The translations under genes were made by a program, and so were the position numbers. 64,000 bases of DNA from Bryum argenteum. Taxonomy: Eukaryota > Streptophyta > Bryopsida > Bryales > Bryaceae. Shown in pieces: positions 47,478-58,679 of this stretch. Location of the stretch: assembly GCA_037043015.1 (NCBI GenBank), contig CM073329.1, positions 13,966,648-14,030,647 of the forward strand. The letters are read 5' to 3'. The notes beneath the pieces were generated by a model. The model was not told the DNA's origin and ran no database searches. It saw nothing but the letters and a program-made list of their open reading frames with translations. Each line of letters opens with the position of its first letter. The stretch's first letter is position 1.

Positions 47478-47810
47478 CTATGGATTTGATGTTGAACGAG
47501 ACCAAAGTCGACGCCCTTGTCTACCACCGAACTTGCGTCGTTTGCATCTTGCACTCTCAATGTTAAATGTCCTTATTCCATCTCGCTTGAAACTTCTAGT
47601 AGCTGGTTGAACAATCAAACCTTCCATCTTCAAATTTTTCACCGCAGGAAACATGACCAAAAAATTTGAGTTTGTTTTCTTGACTAGCATGATCTCTTCA
47701 TGCTTGAGTTCATCAAGTCTTGGATTTTGTGGAAGCACAAGTTCACATCTTGGGTCCTCTAGAGCCGAAGAAGCTTCAAACATATTGAAGCTCCTCTCTT
47801 GATGTGCCAT
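47478..47810 (-). CDS. Hypothetical 110-aa protein, possibly the last exon of a minus-strand gene
   Basis: An ATG-started ORF with mixed composition and a basic C-terminal region ([14 protein letters not shown]), unlike the flanking low-complexity DNA. No family recognised, and no signal peptide or membrane segment. It lies downstream of splice-donor-like motifs on the same strand (CTGTAAGTAT near 48700 and 48830), so it could be the terminal exon of a transcript starting near 49650. The paralogous locus at 56.5-58.2 kb has no clear counterpart of this ORF, which weakens the case for a conserved protein. Confidence 0.35.
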   Translation of the reverse strand: MAHQERSFNMFEASSALEDPRCELVLPQNPRLDELKHEEIMLVKKTNSNFLVMFPAVKNLKMEGLIVQPATRSFKRDGIRTFNIESARCKRRKFGGRQGRRLWSRSTSNP

Positions 47811-49660
47811 GCTAAGCTGTTTTCAGAAGTACTATACTAGAAAGTTGATACAAGACTACTTAAAAAAAAAATTCTTCGAAAGCTCCAAACCTCTAAATAA
47901 TCAAATATTACTACTCTATGTAGTAAGTTTTATAAGCTCCAAATATCACCTCATATGAAATCTAATTTTTGATCTGCAACATTCTGAACATCTTGTATAT
48001 GTTCTCATCAAGTTTTAAAATCCGTAGTCTCCATTGGTAATTCATATGTAGGAAGCAATTGAGTTGGCTGATATTTTGAAAGTACCTTTATCATCTGCGC
48101 ACCAAGTAAAGTGAACACAGATGAGAACTTCCACTATATACAGAAATTTTACAGAGACTTAACAAGAAATCTAAAGTTGTTCTACAGAATGTGTGCCACT
48201 AGAACCTATTTTTGAGCTCTCTTAATTCTTAACCACATAGATTGAACCCTGTGTACACTCAAAGAATATTCATTATGATAAAAATCATTGTTAGTATTGG
48301 TTCATAATATCTTGAAACATGTGCCTGACATGCATGCAATGCTTTCTACATGCATGGAACACTTACATTCTACTTGCGTGCAACACTTACTACATGCATA
48401 CAACAAACCAGAATAAGCATTTTGTCGTCTTGAAATAATTGATCATTGCTTTGATTTTTACTACTATCACATTTAGCACAAGAGCAAAACACATACAATC
48501 TACAAAGTTCTTTCATTGAACTATTAATTCAAAAGGTCTCTCTTGATGTTCAATGGTCACCCTTATAGTTCAGATGGTTAGTTTTACTAATTGGATGGTC
48601 ACTCTTAATGTTCAGATCCTCACACACTTTGAGTGTTTGGATGATCATTCTTGATGCTGTTATAATGAGTCAAATTCCAATTCAAGGTTAAAGATACTTA
48701 CAGACACTAAACTTCTCAACTTCATTCAAACAAGACAAATTAATGTTTCACACACTATACTTAAATATTCTTGAACAGATGATGATCTTAATCCAATCCA
48801 ACGATCCAATCCAACGGTAGAAATACTTACAGATACTAAGTTTCTCAACATCATTCAAGCAAGACACATTCATGTTTCACACACTGTACTAAAATATTCT
48901 TGAACAGATGATGATCTTCATTTTCAAGCTCTCCGTTGAAGCGTTATAAGAATTGGAAGTACATACCTTCACACAAAAGAGTTCAACCTGTAACTCTTTC
49001 ATTTCAACATAGCTCCATTTTGCACAAACGAGTGAGCTGCAGAGTGAAAGCCTGAAAATTAGAACATAACGATACACCTACATCATCTACCTAAAGCTCT
49101 AAAAATTTCATCAACTAAAATACAACAACAGGTTACAAGCACCTCCAAATTGTATGTCACGATGATAAATGTTCATAGCCACACTCACACTAACCATTAC
49201 ATGCAAGCTGCGTATTCTTTATGCGATTGCTTTCAAGAACCGACATAAAGTTTCGCGATCAAACGTAATATTCTCATCAGCAAAATGTGTTCACGAACAA
49301 GCATTCTCATGACAATGTTGTGTGCAGAGGAGAGACATTCAAGTAAGAGCGATTGCATCAGCCGAGGGTTTGAAATAAAAAAACCGACTTACAAAATTTG
49401 AAGTCGTCGGCACAAGGAAGTAGCAAGTCGAATGCGTATGAACTCCCGGATCTCGCAACTTTCGCAGATCGATTTGCAGAAACGAGAAACAGATATGAGA
49501 CCGGGGAACTTGAGCTACAGTTTTCTAAAAGATGCTGCGCGATCGAGCTTCCGTTTGACAGGCGCGATGGTGGTAAAGGGCGGTCACTTATAGGCGGAGG
49601 TCTACTGGTAGAGCCTACCTACCACCAGTCGGCCCTAACACTGTAGTGGGAATTACTGAA
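47811..49660 (-). other. Duplicated locus, copy 1 (possible minus-strand transcription unit)
   Basis: Diverged sequence similarity to 56.5-58.2 kb. Shared minus-strand landmarks include a GC-richer start region with a TATA-like motif (TATAAGT near 49590), the GATGAGA/GATGAAT-TACGTT block, and GGAGGTGCTTG. Two direct repeats of about 125 bp (about 48690-48800 and 48815-48925) each end, on the minus strand, in a donor-like CTGTAAGTAT. No long coding frame runs through. Possibly a spliced non-coding RNA or a decayed gene. Confidence 0.4.
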
Positions 49661-50560
49661 TAGACGCAACTGGAACAAGGACTGTATGCATGTGAAGTCT
49701 CACGAACGCGTGTCAGACAATTCCTCTATCATTTCACTCTACTCTATGTTCACATTTTTATGTTTTGTTTTCGGAGTTTACAATAAGGTAACCTGCTCAA
49801 TAATGGCTCAAATTTCAGCATGAGAAATTCATAACAAAGCTGACATACATAGCAAAGCCAACAGTGCATAGTAAGGTGTTCAATAATGGCTGAATTTTCA
49901 TCACGGGGAATTTACAGGGATGTAACTAGTGCAAGCAATTTGTGTGCACAGGGACAATTGGTGGAAAGATAGAGCAAGTGGAATCATCATTTTTGGACTC
50001 CCCTACAGTGTGTTATGAATTTTTGAAGTTGGAAATATAGGTGCTCCTAAAATGGTGCCCTAAAGTGATACCCTATAATGCATGTAGTGAGTACATCGTA
50101 CATTCGTACCGTTGCATGCTAAAGCTATTATGTACATGTGAGTGAAGAGTACTAAAGCTCCATTATGGGACCCACTCCATTTTAGACCACTCTACTATAA
50201 TGGCTCAAATTTTAGCATGAGAAATTCATAGTGAAGCCAACACTGGAAGCAACCATGTTAGCTTCACTATGAATTTTCAGTGGAAGCAACCATGGAACAC
50301 TATACATAGACAAAGTTATAACATAGTTGTTTATATGACTCTAGCTTCAAGAATTTGCTATGAATTTTAAAAGCTTGAGTGCCTTATATGTGTTTCTAAA
50401 ATGGCACCTTATAATATTTGTTATATCCTCAAAAGTTGGATTGCAAAGCTATTATGTACCTATGAGTGAATAAGCCTAATAAGCTATCACTACTATTGCT
50501 CTATTTTTTAGCACTCTACCTTAATGCCAATATTATACACTTGGGAATTATTAGTTTATC
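49661..50560. repeat. Upstream part of the duplicated region, copy 1
   Basis: Contains three imperfect repeats around AATGGCTCAAATTT / CATGAGAAATTCATA (about 49802, 49880, 50198) and corresponds to 58.7-59.0 kb (TGCTCAAATTT, GCTACTATGTAC-like landmarks). A 22-bp imperfect hairpin lies at 50221-50276. No gene. Confidence 0.45.
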
Positions 50561-52293
50561 AAGGTAGGAAGCTTTGAAATTGCAAAAATTCAAATTGGCA
50601 AGCTTATTGATGGATGGGGAGTGGCCAAGGGAATCGATTATGGAAATATGTAGACCAAAATACGTACTAGATAGGAGATTGGACTAATTGATATAATAAT
50701 TTTTGTGTCTATTTTGCATTAGTTAATTTTTTTAAAAGTGGGAGCCGTAGGTGTACCAAGAATTGCTAACTCGAAAGTTTATATTGAAGTTAGAAGTAAG
50801 TTGTAAAATACCTTGTGCTTTAATGCTTTTTACATGTTTAGCCGGTGTGTTGAAAATTGACATAGTGGATAACAAGCTAACATTTTGACATACCATAATT
50901 TTTTGACTCAAAGTTCTTTTATGACAAAATCCAAACTAGATTCGGTACATATGGTGTAATTTGTTAAGATCCCTTTTGGGTAGTATTTAAAACAAAAGAA
51001 ATCAATACGAAGCCTAGGGCAACAAGTTTTCAACATAGGGAGATGTGCTAACACCGGCATATTCAAAGCCTAATAAATCTAGTTTATTGAGATATTAGAG
51101 ATAATCTCATAAATTTTTTGATCTAACTTGGGCGTGATTGCAGAGGTATATCATGAGACACCTAAAAACTAGCTTGAGCACGAAGGTTTTCTGCTGATTG
51201 CAATTTCTTACAGAGTTGCTCTTCATTTTACTCACTGACTTATACAACAAGTGTGTGTAACAATTAAGCAATTATCTCCTCCGCCAAGCGTTCCACTTCA
51301 CATAAGGTATTATTTTGTGAGAACATAGGAGTTGGTAGCTGATTATGTACATCTAGCTAACAAATATCAAGAGGTGTGGCATTAACTTCTCATATTCTTC
51401 GAGAACCGGGAAGTGAAATCTCAGAATTACCTTGAATTGACTTGGAATGAAATGGAGAAGTATTGCTATTAGTCACTCCTCTATCAATATTACTCTCTAT
51501 CCTTGTAGATGCCAACCATCTCGAATACCCCTTTCACGAAAAGCATGGAGGTGGAGATGGGTGCCAAGAGGGTTTTTCACCTTTATTAGAATTGAAGACG
51601 TCTCCCTAATACCAGATTAATTGAAAAACTCTTTCCAATTTTGCTTGTTCCCCTCCATTTTGTTCTATAACGTTGAAGCTCCCCCCAGGCACCCATTTCC
51701 ACATGCATAGTCGTTTTCCAAGTGTGGAAAGAACAATGCCCAAATGAAAGATACCAAAATGAAGATCATGCTCACTATATTGGTACCAGATGTAGCAAAG
51801 AAAATCGGAACAAATCACAAGCCAAGGTGTCTTTGAATCCGCGCTTCAAGAACAACTTGCTTTCCAATCACTCCCGTTCACCCAAACTTGGCGTTGTGGT
51901 CAAAAAGCTTCTAGATCTCCATAGAAGATTAGATCCTAGGAATATAAGTTATGAGGTAACTGAGTTACCTCTTCAAGTTGGCAAAGTCTCGTCCATGTTG
52001 GGGTACTATCGGCGTATGGTACAATTTGTGGATTTATTCAAGATGGTATGAATTTATGACATGCACTTTTGTGTGATCCATTTATTTTTTTTAAGAGTTT
52101 GAACATGAAACATCTCCAACCGATGCAAGTGAATTATTTCAACCATGTTAAGTTATTACAATTTTTATTTACATATGTATAATTGATATTGGATTTGCAA
52201 TGATCTCCATACAAAGAAAGAAAACAAAACTAATGCATGGTCCTTATCAAGTTGTCTCTCCTTCATCTGCTCTTGGAATCCAACTAGATAGTT
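50561..52293. other. Intergenic; uncertain ORF remnants
   Basis: An open stretch without a start ATG at about 51722-52051 contains SSMLGYYRRM, faintly like the reverse-transcriptase/RNase H junction of Ty3-type elements, but the match is too short to call. Nothing else supported. Confidence 0.3.
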
Positions 52294-53039
52294 TTAACCC
52301 TAGAACGTCGGAGCCCATAACCGTGGCCTGAACTTTGATATGTCTTACTCTGAATCCTCCATTTCGCCACTTTACCTGAAAGTAAAATATTTTATTTTAT
52401 TTTTCGTAGATGTGATCACATGCTTTTCATATGCTGTAAAAATTTCAGATTTTTTTGGGAAGATTTGAAATTCAAGTGAATTTTCAAAGAAAAACCAAAA
52501 ATAATTCATATCAAATACAAATCACTTTCAAAAAATCTGAAATTTTTGGAATAAGGGGACATTGTAGTGAAGAATAGCATGGTGTAATCCATGGTTTCGT
52601 GTCATGCTATATTTGAAAATTGAGAAAGAGACCCTATAGGCATGTAAACTTAAGGTGTCAGTAAATCACTAGATATTAGGAATTTCTTGAAATTCTAACT
52701 TGGAGTAGAAACAAGACTTGGTAAGATTCATTTTATGAATTGAGCTTGAACTCAAAAGAGATCATTTAGTTGCCTAAATTTGAGACTTAATAAAAGTAGG
52801 AAAAAGTTGCAGAAATGCACTGTGTGGTGACTTGTTTTTAACCATTCTTTCAACTTTCATACCACATGTGATCTTAGGAAATACCTTAAATGACCTCAAA
52901 TGAATTCCATGATATGCTATTATCATTCATAAATCCAATTACAAAAATCATGAATGAAATTCATCCCGCAATAATAGGTTACAGTGAAAATGTTCTGTTC
53001 ATCGGACATAAAATGGCCGCTCCGACGTTCCAGGGTTAA
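52294..53039. mobile_element. TTAA-flanked element (746 bp)
   Basis: Left TTAACCCTAGAACGTCGGAG; right end CTCCGACGTTCCAGGGTTAA, an inverted repeat of 20 bp with one mismatch. GTGGCC near the left and GGCCGC near the right extend it. AT-rich interior, no transposase. Confidence 0.85.
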
Positions 53040-54792
53040 ACAACTCTTAATAACTTGCATACAATATCCAATTCACACACCTGCAAATACCTTATCATAT
53101 GTAGTGAAATTCTTAAATATATATGACAGGCTTTCACTGCAAGAAGACCCTTAAATGTAGATGAGACAAGAGGCTTGAAAATCACATAACATTAAAAATT
53201 TAAAAATTTAAAAATAAAAAATCACTTTATTGAGCTGCCCCACTTTGGCTCCCAACCCAAGGACTATTCGAGGAATTTGAGAAGTTAGAATTTGACTTCG
53301 CAAATTTTATCACATACAATTTACAGGAGAAGGAGCACTCTATTAAAGTCTTAAGCAAAAATATTACTTTTAACCCCTTCAAATAAGCTACCCAAAATTG
53401 CTAGAACCCATTTTCAGTTTGAAGGAGCTTCAAGGGTTAACCCCTATACGTCTTGACCTATTTTAAGCTAAAAAGCATATTTTCAAAAAAAGTGTTATAA
53501 ATGAGAATGACGATAAGCTAATTTCAATCTTAACTGTACAAACTTGTAATAGACTTGTTGTAGGTCATGTGGACCAGAATTTGAGTCATGAGGCTTAGCA
53601 CATTGCAAGATTGTAGTGTATTAATATGCAAAACACGCTACAAAATTTCACCATTTTCACTTTAGAGTAGAAATTCTACCAACAAAGCTACTCCCCATGA
53701 AAAGATGTCCAACTAGGTAATTGTTCACCTTCATCTTGATACTACCCTCGTATAAAAATAAATCATAAAAAGAAATTCTTGACTCAAAAATTAGCCCTGC
53801 AGTGGTGAAAATTGCCAAAAAAATATTCTAAAGGGAAAATAGTCCAAACTAGATCCTTTGCACTCAAATCTATGCCTTATCTAGGAAACATCTTTGATTT
53901 GGTCAATATTCAGTTCTACTTCCAAAACTAGACTCTAAAAAGAATCCATTCCGAAAAATGAAGTTGGAATTCAACAGTGGATGAAGGAGATATAGCTCTT
54001 CAAAAATCATCCATTTTTTCACTTATTTCATTGTGGAAACATCATTGCAAATCTAACACCAAAAGTATTTGGATAAACTATCTTCCAACTAAAGAGTTGT
54101 TAGATTTCATGTCTAGATCATGATCATGAAAAAAAATTCATCAAAAACTATTTTTGGTTTCACATAATTGGCTTGCAATAGTATATGATGCCCCATGTTT
54201 ATAAACCCAAAAACAAGAGCTGCCTTCACTAAAATGCATACCATCAATTCATATTTTATTTCATAAGTATGAAATTTTCACCACATAAACCAGACTTAAT
54301 TTATCACCTAACCCAAGTGATTTCATCTATTACAGACTTGAGATGAAGAAGTTGTAGCTCTTCAAAGTTGTTGCCTTCCATCCTAAATGTCGTTTTTTTT
54401 CTACATTCGGTACGTACATGGGTTAAGTAATATTCATCAAGATTCTACAAATAAAAATTGAACTACTATGACTTGGCTTGATGTTTGAGAAGGTTTACAG
54501 TATGCATATCAATCTTGATATATGAAGTGCAAAAATTTAGTTTTCTCATAAATCTCTTGATTGATTTTCTTGAAAAGTAATTGACCTAAAGATATGATAT
54601 GATAACGACTCTTTCACTCAAAAAGCTGTCTCTTTGCAATAATTCCGTGATGTTGAGTGAGCGTGCAAGTAATACACAAAAAAGGCAGCTTACTATTTTT
54701 TAAATTAGCACCAATTCCCAATAATCTACCTACTCCATAGATTTACTTGTCAAGTGGGCCAATTAGTGGTAAAACCACCTATTGTCATGCAC
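53040..54792. other. Decayed TTAA-type elements
   Basis: 53220-53439 is an end of the 933-bp family in reverse, closing with AAGGGTTAA. From the same point TTAACCCCTATACGTC starts another family also seen at 9520 and 59434. The interior up to about 54410 is related, reversed, to 6550-6960 and 14620-15180. No gene. Confidence 0.5.
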
Positions 54793-55257
54793 TTAACCCC
54801 TAGAGTCCAAATCAACCACACTCTGGTCAAGAATCTTGGTACCAAGAATTTAAATTTGCTACCAAGAATCTTGAGTGTCTACCTTTAGGTAGGTGCTTGC
54901 CTGTAGGTATGTGCTTGCCTTTAAGTAGGTGCGCGCTTTTAAGTGATTTCACCCTATATGAGTCAAGCCACTTTATGGTATAAAACATGGTCTTACAGGA
55001 TATTAACCCCTACAGTGCACCTCTAGACGGCCATATGTGAAATCCATGAACATTAAAATTAAAAAAAGAAAAAAGTCTAATGTCAAAAATTCAACTATAG
55101 CATCTCGTTTATAACTGCTTAATTACTCAACCAACAAAGTTTTATCACATTTCACGGTACGGATCTTGACATATATAGAGTCAAAGTTTCCGCATAATAA
55201 TATATATATTTAAGACAAATTGACCACAATGTGGTTGATTTTGACTTTAGGGGCTAA
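54793..55257. mobile_element. TTAA-flanked element (465 bp), right TTAA mutated
   Basis: Left TTAACCCCTAGAGTCCAAAT; the right end read in reverse is TTAGCCCCTAAAGTCAAAAT. The inverted repeat continues as TCAACCACA for about 30 bp in total. A further TTAACCCCTACAGTGC occurs inside at about 55005, so there may be nesting. Flanking parts (54764-54780, 54945-54956) resemble the TGGTGAAACCAC MITE. Confidence 0.65.
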
Positions 55258-55816
55258 TATGATGCTAAGAACCTCCTCAAATGGTTGTCGCATAAGTTCA
55301 CTAAGCTTTGGATTCTTTTGTAATAATACAAAGTCACCAAATCAAAATTTCTGAGCTATGTGCCATGCACTGGCCTATACACAAATTTGAAGTAAATAAT
55401 ACACATTTTTTGTAAGCGTTTTAAAAAACTTTAAACCCACATCTAAATAGCTAAATCATTTAATTTCAATTAAGGTTGTGTAACATGTACAAATCTTGAA
55501 ATGTTGTTTTCTTGATAAAAACACTTATCATTTTTCATGACATAATGACAAACCACGCGTTCTTATGGCATGAAGCATGTGTTGTTCACATAAAATTATG
55601 GCGGATCAGGTAGTCTTATGGCACGTACAATGTGTGGTTCACATAAAGTCTTAAAGATCTTCACTCTTCATTAAGAAGGTGTACGTGCCAAGCAAGTAGA
55701 CTAGTGACACGTTACAAAGCACTTGCATGATCTGCATGATGGAAGAATGACACGTGGAAGAGATCTTCTCACAAAATAAGTGCATACAAAAGAATTGGGG
55801 TCTCTTTATTTCTCCC
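55258..55816. other. Intergenic, nothing recognised
   Basis: AT-rich; no gene or bounded element supported. Confidence 0.4.
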
Positions 55817-56056
55817 CTACGAGCGTGGCTCGGATGCCAGGCTCGGTGGGGATCAATTTTCTGGCCCTTCCCGTTTCCCCCATTTGGGGCCATTTTTTGA
55901 ATTTTCTTTTGCAAAATTTGGGGCCTGGGGCCCCAAATTACCCTAGGAAGCCCCCTTTGTGTTCAAATGGGGCCTAAACAAATTAAAAAATAGGGGCAGA
56001 TTTTACCCCACCCTCCCCACCCCCACCCGAGCCTGGCATCCAAGCCACGCTCGTAG
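55817..56056. mobile_element. 240-bp GC-rich inverted-repeat element
   Basis: The left arm CTACGAGCGTGGCTCGGATG is mirrored by the right arm (reversed CTACGAGCGTGGCTTGGATG), with about 36 bp of pairing continuing through CCAGGCTCGG. The interior is rich in GGGGCC/GGCCCC palindromes. No ORF and no clear target duplication; a MITE or foldback element. Confidence 0.7.
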
Positions 56057-56221
56057 AGGATATTTAGACACTCCCAAAGAATTGATTCTTTGCAGTTGAT
56101 AATACATTGATTGATTAGAAATAAAAAAAATATAAAAATTATGATCAGGATAACATTGATGATGATAATAATAAGCCAATTTCACAAAGCAAGTGCTTAT
56201 CAATGAGCTTATCCACGTATA

Positions 56222-56504
56222 TGGTGAAACCACTTAAAGGCGGACACCTAAGATTCTTTCCTTTATAAAGATCTGACCTCCCATGCATGTACCTCATGCA
56301 AACGTAACAAGGGTGCTTGCCTTTAGGCTACTGCTTCTAAAATTTGTATGTAATCATGTGTGTTTTCTAAAAACCACAAAAATAGGAAAAATTTGTCTTT
56401 TCCGGTTCCTCATCCCTGAAAAATAGCAACCTACTCATTTCTCTTTCCAAGTATATAGATTCCCTTAATTTTTCTGAAGTGCACAACAATAGGTGGTTTC
56501 ACCA
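56222..56504. mobile_element. TA-flanked MITE (283 bp), copy 1
   Basis: Ends TGGTGAAACCAC and GTGGTTTCACCA, with TA on both sides (56220-56221, 56505-56506). Similar over its length to 58354-58628 in reverse orientation. Confidence 0.78.
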
Positions 56505-56519
56505 TACCCTATATAGTTG

Positions 56520-58200
56520 ATGATAATGCTGAGCCAGCTTCCAATCCAACTCTGAGAACAATAAAATGTACCCAGCTCTTTGGTTCCAGTCCAACTCTGA
56601 GCAGGGTACATTTTATTGTTCACAGCTAAGTACAAACTAATTGATCTGCTGTGAGGGTTTTGTTTGACACTAAAATACTATATGAACAAATTCCATCCTC
56701 ATAAAGGACTCCAATTCTCCCTTTCTATGGTAGACTACCGCAGTTGCAGCCAGGAAAGAGATGTAAAAGCAATAGTATTTTTGAGGTGACCTCTTCATCA
56801 ACACTGTATAAGCTAAAATTGCATATCTTCACAACTTTGCAACTCTAAGTTCAAAATGCCTGAGCTAGAGAGCACCTGAAGTAAAACCTACAATCAGAAG
56901 ATAATCACACCTACAAGCACCTCCATCATCCGCCTTACACTCTTCAATACGTTCATGCAGTTGATGACATATCTACAAACACCTTCATCAACTGCTGTAC
57001 ACTCCATGTAGAGAATTAGTGATAAATATTCATGCTTACAAAGCATAGCTCTGTGCATTGTAAGATGCACCCCTCTACAAAAATCTACCAAACGATGTTG
57101 AACTACAAAGACCTGTACAGAGTTGAAAGTTTGCGAGAAAAAAAATTAAAAAAATAAACAGCAACACACCTTCAAGCACCTCCGTTATATACCTCGCAAT
57201 TCATGTACCGAATGAGTGATAACCATTTGTTAAGTCCCTGGCAATGACCATTGTAAGTTGCCCGTGCTCTCAATGCAAGCTCTATGGACCTCCTATCAAG
57301 AAATGTAACGATCGAACGTATAAAATTCATCAGTAACAATGCAAGATCCTCAAACGATGCGAGTACGAGACAGCTGCAGAGTTGAAAGTCAAGCCACCAG
57401 AAAAATTGAATAAGGAACACATCTGTAAGCACCCCGTCATCTAAATCTAGTAAGAACCGTCGTAAGTTGACCTTGCTTTCAATGCAATGTTCTATCAGGA
57501 AATAAATACACTTTGTCGAGTCCATTATACAATCATCTCATCAGCAACAATCAGATCGCTCTCGGATCCTCGTTACAATGTAATACTACGCAGATGCAGA
57601 CTTGAAAAAGACGAGCACATCTGTACGCACCTCCATCATCTCAATCGAGTGGGAACCTTTTGCAATCTCTACGTCCTTTCTACCAAGAAGTGAAGAAGCT
57701 CTGTTGGGATCGAAATACAAATACCATCAATTCGGTCTCGGAAAAGTGCAAGATCCTCGAAACACTGTAGCACTAGACAGCTACAGACTTGAAAATGAGA
57801 CTCTAGTGAGAATCGTCTGTAGCGAAAGTGCAAGATCTATGCATTTTCCGTTAGAAAATGAAACGGACTTGTAGCGATGGAAAGTAAAATCTGCTCCAGA
57901 AAACAGGGACCTCAGTGAGCCATTGCAACTTAATTAGCTAGGGTTTCAAAGCAAAGGCGACTAACAAGGTATAGAGCATCGGCACAACAGAGTACCGATT
58001 CTGTTTGCGATCAAGCTCCGCAACCTTCGATGTGAGATCGTGAAACATGAGCTCTTGATTCGATGGAATGGAGCAAAAGCCCTGTGTGAACGAGGTCGAG
58101 AGTGGTGACAGTGACCGCGTAGCCAGAGCGGGGGCTACCACCGGACGGAGCGGGAACCACAACGGTTGCGTGTATAAAGTGCGCTACGGACCGACGGTTG
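56520..58200 (-). other. Duplicated locus, copy 2 (possible minus-strand transcription unit)
   Basis: On the minus strand a TATA-like CTTTATACACG near 58172 is followed by a GC-richer leader. Several imperfect units of about 190-250 bp follow (about 57120-57880), each with GTCTCGTACTC or GTCTAGTGCTAC, GAGGATCTTGCA and GGAGGTGC/GGGGTGCTTACAG landmarks. Open frames across it lack ATG starts or family matches. I read it as a tandemly repeated, possibly transcribed non-coding unit and a paralogue of 47.8-49.66 kb. Confidence 0.4.
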
Positions 58201-58353
58201 TACGGAAGAATTCAATGAGTATCTGAAATGGCAACTGTTATCAATGCCTTCTATCCCTATGTGAGACCTGACCCAACCTAGATTGCGGTAATGTGATTGG
58301 TGGTAAGTACCTATCTGGGTTAACGTTGAAAGGAAGTTGCCAAAGGAAGAATG

Positions 58354-58628
58354 TGGTGAAACTACCTATTGTTGTGCACTTTGAAGGAATCTATATACTT
58401 GGAATGAGAAAAGAGTAGGTTACTAATTTTTAGGGGTAAGGAACAGGAAAAGAGGAACTTTCTTTGTTTTTGTGGTTTTTGGAAATACACACGCAATTAA
58501 ATACAAATTTAAGAAGGAGAAGCCTAAAGGCAGGCATCCCAAATATGTACATGTGAGGTACATGCAAGGAAGGTCAGATCTTTATAAAGGCAAGAATCTT
58601 AGGTGCCCGCCTTTAAGTGGTTTTACCA
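58354..58628. mobile_element. TA-flanked MITE (275 bp), copy 2, inverted
   Basis: Starts TGGTGAAACTAC and ends AAGTGGTTTTACCA, followed by TA. On the left the flank is TG, perhaps a mutated TA. Reverse-orientation homologue of 56222-56504. Confidence 0.75.
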
Positions 58629-58679
58629 TATGCGTAAGAGGTGCAAAAGGACAACAAAATACTATGTTGTGGGCCTAGA

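Noticed and set aside
51722-52051. Possible Ty3-type retroelement fragment (SSMLGYYRRM)
   Set aside because: The similarity covers about ten residues, there is no ATG start, and no other retroelement parts or repeats at ends lie nearby.
57938-58162. Minus-strand ORF of 74 codons at the head of the duplicated locus
   Set aside because: It has no ATG at its start (first in-frame ATG at 58048 leaves only 36 codons), and the frame is not kept in the paralogous copy near 49.5 kb.
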